In this document: positions 5,462-11,732 of the stretch, piece after piece | Position numbering within the stretch: position 1 is the first letter of the stretch | Layout of the letters: each line of letters begins with the position of its first letter | Source of the DNA: a virus | Length of the DNA stretch: 34,039 nt | IMG/VR virus record: IMGVR_UViG_3300046167_000074 | Coordinates: 1 to 34,039 of that record | Reading direction: 5' to 3' (one strand) | Translations under genes and position numbers: made by a program | The notes under the pieces: generated by a model | What the model saw: the letters and a program-made list of their open reading frames with translations, nothing else | What the model was told of the DNA's origin: nothing | Databases searched by the model: none

Positions 5462-5490
5462 CATATAGAATATTGCTAGCAACTTTGCAA
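5462..5490 (-). promoter_or_regulatory. Leftward sigma70-like promoter
   Basis: On the minus strand, TTGCAA (5490-5485) is followed after exactly 17 bases by TATATG (5467-5462), about 35 bases before the first gene's ATG. One TTGCTAGCAA palindrome (5473-5482) lies within the spacer, so a bound repressor would block polymerase. Confidence 0.55.
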
Positions 5491-5561
5491 TACCTTTGCT
5501 AGCAAAAAATTACACTTGATAAAAATAATTGCTAGCACTATGTATGGTGAATGACTAGCAA
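5473..5561. promoter_or_regulatory. Operator cluster: four TTGCTAGCAA palindromes
   Basis: The 10-bp palindrome TTGCTAGCAA occurs exactly at 5473-5482 and 5496-5505, with one mismatch at 5529-5538 (TTGCTAGCAC), and as a degenerate copy at 5552-5561 (TGACTAGCAA). Centre-to-centre distances are 23, 33 and 23 bases, close to two and three helical turns, so the sites would lie on similar faces. The first and third sites lie within the spacers of the two divergent promoters. The natural candidate ligand is the ribbon-helix-helix-like protein encoded immediately to the right. Confidence 0.75.
5516..5544 (+). promoter_or_regulatory. Rightward sigma70-like promoter
   Basis: TTGATA (5516-5521) and TATGTA (5539-5544) are separated by 17 bases. 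The third palindrome (5529-5538) fills the end of the spacer and abuts the -10. Transcription would enter the small regulator gene at 5575 and the replication genes beyond it. Confidence 0.5.
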
Positions 5562-5574
5562 CCCTGGGGGAACT

Positions 5575-5757
5575 ATGAAACAGAAGAAAGAGCAGTGGAA
5601 CCACCGCATCAAGTGTGAGCTTGCTGACGGCATGCGCGTTCTGCAAGAGAACCGTGCAAAGATGGATGGGCAAGACCCAACCCTGCGCGATCTAACTGAA
5701 GAAGCAATATTCTTCTTTCTCAATTTTAACGGCATCAAGATCCGAGATCAGGTATGA
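5575..5757 (+). CDS. Small ribbon-helix-helix-like protein, candidate regulator
   Basis: A 60-aa protein. HRIKCEL could form the DNA-contacting strand, ADGMRVLQENRAKMDG the first helix, and TLRDLTEEAIFFFLNF the second, which is the order and size of a ribbon-helix-helix (Arc/MetJ/CopG-type) repressor. The ATG has GGGGG 4 bases upstream. An alternative ATG at 5551 would add eight residues but overlaps the fourth palindrome. The gene is the first on the rightward transcript and directly adjoins the four TTGCTAGCAA sites, so autoregulation plus control of the leftward operon is a reasonable inference. The stop overlaps the next start (ATGA). The fold assignment is by pattern only. Confidence 0.55.
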   Translation: MKQKKEQWNHRIKCELADGMRVLQENRAKMDGQDPTLRDLTEEAIFFFLNFNGIKIRDQV

Positions 5758-6225
5758 CAGTCTTTGTCGGCATAGACCCAGGCTTCACTGGTGCAATTGC
5801 ATTCTACTGGCCCGACAGCAACAGCGTCGAGGTGTATGACATGCCGGTTTACAAAAACATCAAAGGCAAGACAGAGCTGAACCTGTATGAGCTGCACGAA
5901 ATCTTAAAGCCAGAAGGTGATGAGCCGCACCACGTTATATTGGAGCAGGTCAGTGCCTGTAAGAGGCAACGGTGTCAGTAGCATGTTTAGATTCGGCCAA
6001 GCCTACGGCGCCACTCAGATGGCAATCGCAGCACACAAGCTGCCGATGACATTGGTAACGCCAGCCAAGTGGAAGTCATGCCTTGGCCTTAACAAAGACA
6101 AAGGCCTCAGCAGATCACTTGCCAGCCAGAGATGGCCTGCACAAGCTGACCTGTTTAAACGTGTCAAAGACGATGGCAGAAGTGAGGCCTGTCTCTTGGC
6201 CCTATATGGAAAGCTAACAGCATGA
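5754..6225 (+). CDS. RuvC-like Holliday-junction resolvase, frame-broken
   Basis: The N-terminal part (MTVFVGIDPGFTGAIAFYWP ... HVILEQVSA) and the C-terminal part (RGNGVSSMFRFGQAYGATQM ... DDGRSEACLLALYGKL) are in different frames and join near 5957-5965 if one extra base is removed. The product is about 156 aa, the normal size for phage RuvC-like RNase H-fold resolvases, which cut branched DNA before packaging. Catalytic acids visible are D8 (GIDPG), the E of LEQVS and the D and E of DDGRSEA near the C-terminus. It follows the regulator with a 4-base overlap and precedes the RecB-like nuclease with another (ATGA). The frame break is probably a sequencing error. Confidence 0.8.
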
Positions 6226-6971
6226 ACGGTTTTGAAAAGCACGGCATCAAGCACCTGTCAGCATCATCAATCAACCTCTGGGCCAACGCCCCCGACGTTT
6301 GGGTTGCGTCATACCTATTCAAGAAGCGCACACCTATGGGCGCTGCTGCCATGCGTGGCATCTGCACAGAAGATGCTGTTGCCAACACACTGACCGGCAA
6401 GCTGCACAAAGCCGGCGCGCTGGATCAGGCATTGGAAAAGTTTGACAGCATGTTCTTCATGGCTGACGAAAAGATCACCAAAGAGCGCGCCATGATTGAG
6501 CCGTGCATGGAGCTAACACTCCAAGAGCTTGAGCATTACGGCAAGCCTGAGTTTCCTGAAGACGGGCAAACAAAGATCAGCATCACAGCCAAGACAGATG
6601 ACTTCGAGATCCCTGTGATCGGCTACCTTGACTTTGTGTTCCCCGATCATGGCGTTGTCATCGATCTAAAAACAACAGGACGCATCCCAAGCAAGATGTC
6701 GCCAGAGCATCAACTGCAACGCGCGATCTATCAAAAAGCCCGTGGCAACCAGGTGGTCAAGTTTCTTTATGTGTCATCAAAGAAAACCAACATGCTTGAA
6801 GACGGCGATCCAACAGAGATCCTTGGCAAGGCCAAGAAGCAGATCGCTCGGCTAGAAAAGTTCCTGCGCTCAGGCAGCGCGGAAGATATTAGAGAGGTCA
6901 TACCCGTCAACCCTAACACGTTCTACTGGAACGGGGCAGAAGATCTGCGGGAAGAAATGTATGGCATCTAA
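6222..6971 (+). CDS. RecB/Cas4-like PD-(D/E)XK nuclease
   Basis: A 249-aa protein of the PDDEXK_1-type (Cas4/RecB-like) superfamily. The N-terminus has the LSASSINLW motif; the catalytic core contains D137 (VIGYLDFVF), D148 and K150 (VVIDLKTTG), and the QxxxY motif at Q166-Y170 (QRAIY). No helicase domain is attached, so it resembles stand-alone phage exonucleases that process DNA ends for recombination or replication. It overlaps the resolvase gene by 4 bases and precedes the SSB-like gene, forming a recombination module. I see no four-cysteine Fe-S cluster as in Cas4. Confidence 0.85.
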   Translation: MNGFEKHGIKHLSASSINLWANAPDVWVASYLFKKRTPMGAAAMRGICTEDAVANTLTGKLHKAGALDQALEKFDSMFFMADEKITKERAMIEPCMELTLQELEHYGKPEFPEDGQTKISITAKTDDFEIPVIGYLDFVFPDHGVVIDLKTTGRIPSKMSPEHQLQRAIYQKARGNQVVKFLYVSSKKTNMLEDGDPTEILGKAKKQIARLEKFLRSGSAEDIREVIPVNPNTFYWNGAEDLREEMYGI

Positions 6972-7031
6972 TCCCAGCGCAGGGTTACGCGCACAACAAC
7001 TCCAACAATCAAACAACGTAAAGGATACAAA

Positions 7032-7649
7032 ATGTTTGAAATAGATCTAGGGGCATCAGGCTCCGATATTAACACTTTCCTGCAATGGTCAGCCCGTGGC
7101 ACACAGGACGGCTCCGTCAGAGCCAAGCAGTTCTACATCCGTGATGGTGCGGCAAAGGATGAGTTTGAGGCTGCGCAAACAAACGGCTTTGTCATTGACT
7201 TGGACAGCCTCAAGACAGGTTGGCAGAAGTCAGACGGCATGGTCGGCGTAGCTCCAGAATGGAAGTGGAACCCGACAGTCAATCAAATGATGGGCAAGCC
7301 TGGAGATGATTACAAGAAAGGCTTTTCGGTCAAGTGTGCTATCGGCGGCGGCAAGGTCGCCATGTGGGAGCAAGCAGGCGCCGGCGTGTGGGCCGCTCTG
7401 ACAGACCTAGCTCCAAAACTGAGCCAAGGCACAAACGGCCAAATGCCACTCATCAAAATGGTTGAGGCCAAGGAGATCAAGTTTACCAAAGGCTCCACAT
7501 GCTACCCGATCTTTGAGATCGTAAAGTGGGTAGACAAGCCAGACTGTCTGAAAGAAGGTGTCGCCGCAGGAATAGCAGTCGAAGAAGCTGCACCCGCACC
7601 CGCACCGGCCCCAGCTCCTGCACCAGCCCCGGCTGACGCAGAGTTTTAA
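7032..7649 (+). CDS. Phage SSB-like single-strand DNA-binding protein
   Basis: A 205-aa protein. The body is aromatic- and beta-rich (TFLQWSARGTQDGSVRAKQF, GFVIDLDSLKTGWQ, FEIVKWVDKP) and matches my memory of phage SSB-like proteins placed between nuclease and primase genes. It ends in an acidic patch (VEEAA), a run of Ala-Pro repeats (residues about 187-201) and the acidic tip DAEF, similar to the flexible acidic tails of SSBs. It would coat single-stranded DNA during replication and recombination. The start follows AAAGGATACAAA. No frame break. The SSB call rests on layout and tail more than on a defined motif. Confidence 0.55.
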   Translation: MFEIDLGASGSDINTFLQWSARGTQDGSVRAKQFYIRDGAAKDEFEAAQTNGFVIDLDSLKTGWQKSDGMVGVAPEWKWNPTVNQMMGKPGDDYKKGFSVKCAIGGGKVAMWEQAGAGVWAALTDLAPKLSQGTNGQMPLIKMVEAKEIKFTKGSTCYPIFEIVKWVDKPDCLKEGVAAGIAVEEAAPAPAPAPAPAPAPADAEF

Positions 7650-7652
7650 ATG

Positions 7653-7682
7653 AAAAAAGCCCAGCGGTCATAGCCGCTGGGC
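7653..7682 (-). terminator. Terminator hairpin oriented for the minus strand
   Basis: GCCCAGCGG (7659-7667) pairs perfectly with CCGCTGGGC (7674-7682) around a 6-base loop. On the plus strand no T-run follows, but on the minus strand the stem is followed by six Ts (A6 at 7653-7658). It would stop antisense transcription entering the SSB-like gene; for the plus-strand mRNA it is only a hairpin between two genes. Confidence 0.65.
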
Positions 7683-7700
7683 AGTTCAGGGGAGGAATCA

Positions 7701-9890
7701 ATGAAAATGGAAGTGGAAGAACAAATGGAAATGGCTCCCAAAACCGAAATCATTAAGCAGTTCATAGCACAGATCACAGAAAATTGGAACACTGTGGGCC
7801 AACCGCTCATAGAGATACGTTCTATATCGCAATCTGGATCAGCAAACGCCGCAAGATTTGCACTAAAAAACATCGAAGACGCAGCACAACACGCCCAGGC
7901 AATGAACGAAGCCAAGCAAAACATCTACATGTGCATCAATCCAATTGACCCAATCATAGAGATACCAGCAGGCCAAGCCGCCAAAGACACAGACATCCTA
8001 GCCGCGTTCTATTGCTTTGCAGACGCAGACACAGCAGGCGCAATGGAAAACATCCTGTCTTTCGCCGGCCCAAAGTTCACAATGTCGATCAAGACAGGAA
8101 CAACGCCATTCGCAAGAGGCCACGCATACTGGCAGCTCGAAGAGCCAGTGCAAAACATGCAAGCATGGCGTGACGTACAAAAAGCAATCGCCGCCTCGCT
8201 CCAAACAGATGCAGCAGTCATCAACCCATCACGCATCATGCGCGTGGCAGGCACAGTCTCATGGCCCAACAAAAAGAAACAAGACAAAGGATACGTCCCA
8301 GAGCTGGTCACAATGCGGACAGAGTTCTCAACAGACAGAGAGCCTGTCGAATTTGAACGCATGATGCGCGCATTCCCAAAAACAGAGCCACAGGCTGCTA
8401 GCACAATGAGCATAGACCTCGGCCAGCAAGCAATGGACAGGCAACTGGCAGTCCAGAATGTGCTAGCAGGCGAGGATTGGCATCACAATATGGTGCGCCT
8501 GGTTGGATCATACGTTAACAAAGGCCTAGCAGACGAAGAGATCCACGCAATCACAGATGGCTTCACCCTGGGCGGCTACACAGTGGACGAAACAAGGGCA
8601 GAGGTGCAGAAGGCAATCGACGGGGCCAGAGCAAAAGGCTGGACGCCACCGCCAGACCCAGCAGCCGAGCGCATGGAGCAGCAGAACCAGACACTGCAAG
8701 TAGCCACAGAGCCAACACAGAGCTACACAGAGCCTGATACAGGCAATGAATGGCCCACGCCCTACGAAATGTTTGATGCGCTCACACTGCCCCGCAGAGA
8801 GTGGGTCTATGGATACGACTACATCAAGAAGTATATCAGCGTCACAGCATCTGCCGGCGGCATAGGCAAGACATCCGCAATCATTGTGGAAGCACTGGCA
8901 ATATCGACAGGCAAAGACCTGCTTGGCGTAAGGGTCAAGGAGCAGTGCAACACCTGGGTCATAAATTTGGAAGATCCTATCTCAGAACTCCAAATGAGAA
9001 CCATAGCAGCCATGCAGCACTATGGCCTCACGCCAGATGACATCAAAGGAAAGCTGTTCATGGATGGCGAGGACACCATGCAGATCACGCTGGCAGCAGA
9101 AGGAAGGGACGGCCTGATCCAGAACGATGAGCTGCTGGCATTTATGATCCGCAAGATCAAAGAAAAAAATATAGGTGTCGTAATATTAGATCCCTTCATA
9201 TCTGCCCATCTGGTCAATGAGAATAATAATGGAAGCATCCAGGCAGTCGTAGCAATGCTCAGGAAGCTGGCAAGAGACACCAACAGCTCAGTACAGCTCG
9301 TGCATCACATCCGTAAAGGCAACGGAGAAGACGCAACAGTGGACTCAGTGCGCGGTGCAGGCAGCCTGATCGGTGCAGCAAGAGCAGCAAGAGTGATAAA
9401 CAGGATCACTCCAGAAGACGCAATGGCACTCGGGGTGGACGAACAAGAGGCGCTTGGCATCTTCCGCCAGGACGATGGCAAGGCAAACCTCGCACCGCCA
9501 TCAGACAAGGCAACATACCGCCGTATGATCTCAGTCGAAATCGCAAACTCTGAGCTGATTGGTGTAGCCACAGAGTTCAAACTTCCTAATTTATTCGACG
9601 GCGTAACAGCCAAAGACCTGTACGATGTCCAAAGAACAGTCGGCAAGGCAGAGGAAAACGATAAGGCATACCGCTCAGACATCAGAGCAAAGAACTGGAT
9701 CGGCAATGCAGTCGCAGAACAGCTCGACCTCGACACAGAAAAGCCAGGGGACAAAGCAAAGGCAAAGGCAATCGTCAAGAAGTGGATCAGCACAGGCAAC
9801 CTCAAAGTCGCAGAGATAAGAGACAGCCGAAGCGGAAGAGATGTGCCGTGCGTAGTGGTCGGTGAATGGATCAATTGGGAGGAAGTTTGA
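7701..9890 (+). CDS. Primase-helicase (RepB-like primase plus RecA-like helicase)
   Basis: A 729-aa, two-domain replication protein. Residues about 60-230 resemble the RepB/archaeo-eukaryotic primase fold: D108 and D110 in CFADADTAG, H141 in RGHAYWQL, and INPSRIMRVAGTVSWP. Residues about 355-590 are a RecA-like ATPase of the RepA (RSF1010)/AAA_25 type, with Walker A at 385-391 (AGGIGKT), Walker B at about 493-499 (VVILDPF), a VHHIRKG motif and a possible arginine finger in RGAGSLIGAARAARV. It would synthesise primers and unwind DNA. The ATG has a strong GGGGAGGA site 4 bases upstream. No DNA polymerase is encoded nearby, so the product probably loads host polymerase. The repeat region immediately downstream is the candidate origin. 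Confidence 0.85.
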   Translation: MKMEVEEQMEMAPKTEIIKQFIAQITENWNTVGQPLIEIRSISQSGSANAARFALKNIEDAAQHAQAMNEAKQNIYMCINPIDPIIEIPAGQAAKDTDILAAFYCFADADTAGAMENILSFAGPKFTMSIKTGTTPFARGHAYWQLEEPVQNMQAWRDVQKAIAASLQTDAAVINPSRIMRVAGTVSWPNKKKQDKGYVPELVTMRTEFSTDREPVEFERMMRAFPKTEPQAASTMSIDLGQQAMDRQLAVQNVLAGEDWHHNMVRLVGSYVNKGLADEEIHAITDGFTLGGYTVDETRAEVQKAIDGARAKGWTPPPDPAAERMEQQNQTLQVATEPTQSYTEPDTGNEWPTPYEMFDALTLPRREWVYGYDYIKKYISVTASAGGIGKTSAIIVEALAISTGKDLLGVRVKEQCNTWVINLEDPISELQMRTIAAMQHYGLTPDDIKGKLFMDGEDTMQITLAAEGRDGLIQNDELLAFMIRKIKEKNIGVVILDPFISAHLVNENNNGSIQAVVAMLRKLARDTNSSVQLVHHIRKGNGEDATVDSVRGAGSLIGAARAARVINRITPEDAMALGVDEQEALGIFRQDDGKANLAPPSDKATYRRMISVEIANSELIGVATEFKLPNLFDGVTAKDLYDVQRTVGKAEENDKAYRSDIRAKNWIGNAVAEQLDLDTEKPGDKAKAKAIVKKWISTGNLKVAEIRDSRSGRDVPCVVVGEWINWEEV

Positions 9891-9896
9891 TGCTGT

Positions 9897-10051
9897 TTCC
9901 ACACTTCCACAGTTGTTTTTCTGAACTGTGGACGAACTGTGGAACTGTGGAAGAAAAGGCCACAAATACTTCCACCACAGTAGTTGTATGTATTAGACAT
10001 ACTACTGTGGTGGAATGTGGATTAAACGAAACTGTGGTGGATGAACTGTGG
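9897..10051. repeat. AACTGTGG iteron-like array, candidate replication origin
   Basis: AACTGTGG occurs in direct orientation ending at 9931, 9942, 9950, 10037 and 10051 (four of them as GAACTGTGG) and inverted at 9907-9914 (CCACAGTT). The first three direct copies start 11 and 8 bases apart. Between the groups lies a perfect 15-bp palindrome. The segment is non-coding, about 160 bases long and lies directly after the primase-helicase gene, a usual place for an iteron origin. The motif resembles but does not match the DnaA box, so a phage-encoded or other host protein is the likelier binder. Confidence 0.5.
9970..10015. repeat. Perfect 15-bp inverted repeat inside the iteron array
   Basis: TTCCACCACAGTAGT (9970-9984) is perfectly complementary to ACTACTGTGGTGGAA (10001-10015). 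The 16-base centre can add a small inner stem (ATG 9988-9990 with CAT 9998-10000). Both arms contain the ACTGTGG core of the iterons. There is no T-run, so it is not a terminator; an origin cruciform or a large operator fits better. Confidence 0.8.
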
Positions 10052-10059
10052 AGATGATG

Positions 10060-10647
10060 ATGAATACGCAGAAGCCCAAGAGGCCAAGGCGCCAAAAGAA
10101 GGCAGACAGAATATTCAACCCGCAAGCACATAAGGATCAAATCATGTGTGACTATGCAATCGCACCAATGGATCGGCTGGCAATACAGATGGACACAAAG
10201 TGGGGCATCGACATGCTGCCAGAATTGGTAAGCGTCGAAACAGCGCAGAAGTATGGATCAGCAATGGCAAAGATGAACAAGGCTATCGAAGAAAACAATC
10301 CAGAAGAATGTAAGGTCAGAGCAGAGGTCGTCGTGAGAGGACTCAAGGCAATGGATGCAGAGGCAGAGAGACTAGGCGCACAGAGAGCCTCAACAGACAT
10401 CTGGGAGATGGAACTGGATGGCGAGACCTTTGGCATTATGAAAGACGGAAGGTCGTGGCAAAAGATCAAAGAGCAACGGCCAGACCTAGAGCTGCTGACG
10501 CTCAGAGAGGTGGCACTCGCATACCGAAACTTCCGAGACCACAACGCAGGAGAGTTTGAGAAGGCAGTCAAAGAATCATTCCCAGCAGCAGAGGTGATCG
10601 ACATCCGAGCAAAGCCGAAAGTGTTTGATGATGACATCCCATTCTGA
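10060..10647 (+). CDS. Protein ending in the bacterial SSB tail motif (FDDDIPF)
   Basis: A 195-aa protein with a basic N-terminus (KPKRPRRQKKADRIFNP), a helical middle (AQKYGSAMAKMNKAIEENNP and VVVRGLKAMDAEAERLGAQR) and a C-terminus IRAKPKVFDDDIPF. The last seven residues equal those of Escherichia coli SSB, the tip that docks PriA, RecQ, ExoI, RecO and the polymerase III chi subunit. The body shows no evident OB-fold, so it is either an unusual SSB or a mimic that borrows host SSB partners. The ATGs at 10054 and 10057 are alternatives; 10060 has the best distance from GTGGAG. It starts inside the repeat array, suggesting regulation by whatever binds there. Confidence 0.7.
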   Translation: MNTQKPKRPRRQKKADRIFNPQAHKDQIMCDYAIAPMDRLAIQMDTKWGIDMLPELVSVETAQKYGSAMAKMNKAIEENNPEECKVRAEVVVRGLKAMDAEAERLGAQRASTDIWEMELDGETFGIMKDGRSWQKIKEQRPDLELLTLREVALAYRNFRDHNAGEFEKAVKESFPAAEVIDIRAKPKVFDDDIPF

Positions 10648-10663
10648 TAAAAAGTAATTGCCC

Positions 10664-10697
10664 GTTGAGCTGCTTCCACCTGTTTCCACAGCTCAAC
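10664..10697. repeat. Inverted repeat carrying TTCCAC motifs in its loop
   Basis: GTTGAGCTG (10664-10672) pairs with CAGCTCAAC (10689-10697). The 16-base loop contains two TTCCAC units (CTTCCACC and TTTCCA), the complement of the iteron core upstream of this gene. It precedes the terminator by 11 bases and may be an outlying site of the same binding protein. Confidence 0.55.
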
Positions 10698-10708
10698 ACT
10701 CAACAACT

Positions 10709-10738
10709 GGCCCAGCATTATTGCGCTGGGCCTTTTTT
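10709..10738 (+). terminator. Rho-independent terminator ending the replication genes
   Basis: GGCCCAGC (10709-10716) pairs with GCTGGGCC (10725-10732), loop ATTATTGC, followed by TTTTTT (10733-10738). This is a classic terminator separating replication from packaging genes. Confidence 0.85.
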
Positions 10739-10771
10739 GTGTTATGATCCCAAAAAACAGATGAGGCACAC

Positions 10772-11236
10772 ATGGCAAAGAAACCAGTAAAAATTAACGC
10801 CGAGCTGATGCACAAGATCGCTGACCGCTTGGCAGTAGGCGAAACACTCAAAGACATACTCAAGACAGCAGGCATGCCAACCTATCAAGGTGTCATGCAA
10901 GCCGTGTTGCGTGACGATGATCTGTATGAGGTCTATCGAAGAGGCAGAGTGATGCAGTCAGAATACTTCACTGACCACATCAACAACCTGGCAGTGTCGC
11001 CACTTCCTACGTTTGAGGATAACAGGCTGGCTAACGCAGAGGTGCAACGGCGTAGGCTTGAGATTGACACACTGAAGTGGACGCTAGCACGGAACATGCC
11101 TTGGGGCGTAAGGGACAAGAAAGAAGACCAGCCACAAGCCCAGACGTTCACAATCAGTTGGGCTGGCGGGGATGTCGAGGTCAATACCACTGAGGTTGTG
11201 CCTGACCAAAAGGAAGAGAGAGTAACAAAGCATTGA
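10772..11236 (+). CDS. Terminase small subunit-like protein (Sf6 gp1-type)
   Basis: A 154-aa protein. An N-terminal helix-turn-helix-like part (MHKIADRLAVGETLKDILKT then AGMPTYQGVMQAVLRDDD) would bind the packaging site; the C-terminal half contains AEVQRRRLEIDTLKWTLARN then MPWGVRDK, close to the LR-DTRKWALARM-P--YGDK signature of Sf6-type small terminases. The subunit recognises phage DNA and regulates the large terminase. It lies about 490 bases upstream of that gene, separated by a poorly coding stretch. The leader GATGAGG supports the start. Good match in layout, no structural proof. Confidence 0.75.
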   Translation: MAKKPVKINAELMHKIADRLAVGETLKDILKTAGMPTYQGVMQAVLRDDDLYEVYRRGRVMQSEYFTDHINNLAVSPLPTFEDNRLANAEVQRRRLEIDTLKWTLARNMPWGVRDKKEDQPQAQTFTISWAGGDVEVNTTEVVPDQKEERVTKH

Positions 11237-11537
11237 TGTCGGATCTTGTGTATACAACACATTCTGTCGTTGACAGCTACGCGCGTGAAAACATCACATA
11301 TGAATGTGTGAATGTGATGGGGCTGAGGCATGGCAGGCACAACATCTTGTGGTTTGCGTTTGCTGCATGGCAGTCGCGGATAAAATCTACAGCAACAACA
11401 ATGCCTTGCGTTCTATTTAACATAATAGTTATTATGACACTACGGTTAAGCCATGCGTTTTGCGCAAACCGACCCCCCCACCCCCCGCAAAACCGCGCGC
11501 CCTTATACCTCTATATTACACCGGAGCTAGAGACACT
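11237..11537. promoter_or_regulatory. Non-coding region with two palindromes and a possible late promoter
   Basis: I see no convincing gene here; a frame starting at the ATG at 11236, overlapping the terS-like stop, runs to 11541 but turns into unlikely sequence including a C-rich run at 11471-11487. The region holds CATAATA-GT-TATTATG (11421-11436) and TTTGCGCAAA (11459-11468), plus CTGTC-GTT-GACAG (11264-11276). TTGCGT (11406-11411) and TATTAT (11430-11435), 18 bases apart, could be a sigma70 promoter for the late genes, with the first palindrome covering its -10. Confidence 0.4.
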
Positions 11538-11732
11538 TTGACTTACTCCCTGTCGCCTTCGCAACAAGCCATGCTGGGCCACCTAGAGGCCTTGAGGGAT
11601 ACTGTTGTCACTGGCCGCAGCGTGTCTGAGCAGATTGAGTCGGCAATATTGCTTATTGATTTGTACGAGGCTATCCTTGAGAGTAACGGCATATTGATAT
11701 TTAGAGATCAGAAGAGGGTTACGGAGCATTGA
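11538..11732 (+). CDS. Small hypothetical protein before the large terminase
   Basis: From a TTG at 11538, with GGAG 11 bases upstream, the frame gives 64 aa: LTYSLSPSQQAMLGHLEALR then a helical, acidic remainder (VSEQIESAILLIDLYEAILE). The upstream part of the open frame is proline-rich and unlikely to be coding. An ATG at 11571 gives a 53-aa alternative but lacks a ribosome-binding site. It overlaps the terminase start by 4 bases (TTGA). Helical proteins of this size precede large terminase genes in some phages; no function known. Confidence 0.5.
   Translation: MTYSLSPSQQAMLGHLEALRDTVVTGRSVSEQIESAILLIDLYEAILESNGILIFRDQKRVTEH

Noticed and set aside
5222-5757. Lysogeny switch of the CI/Cro kind
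   Set aside because: The divergent layout is similar, but no integrase, excisionase or CI-like repressor is seen, so lysogeny is not supported.
9305-10000. Long minus-strand frame opposite the primase-helicase (231 aa)
   Set aside because: Ser/Leu/Pro-rich antisense shadow of a strongly supported gene; no start signal.
9866-10057. 63-aa frame through the repeat region
   Set aside because: Its sequence is simply the translation of CTGTGG repeats and overlaps the end of the helicase gene.
10152-10778. 208-aa minus-strand frame opposite the SSB-tip gene
   Set aside because: It crosses the terminator at 10709-10738 and has typical antisense composition.
11236-11541. 101-aa frame after the small terminase
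   Set aside because: The TGATG overlap is tempting, but the later half is C-rich and not protein-like; a short 5' part might still be coding.
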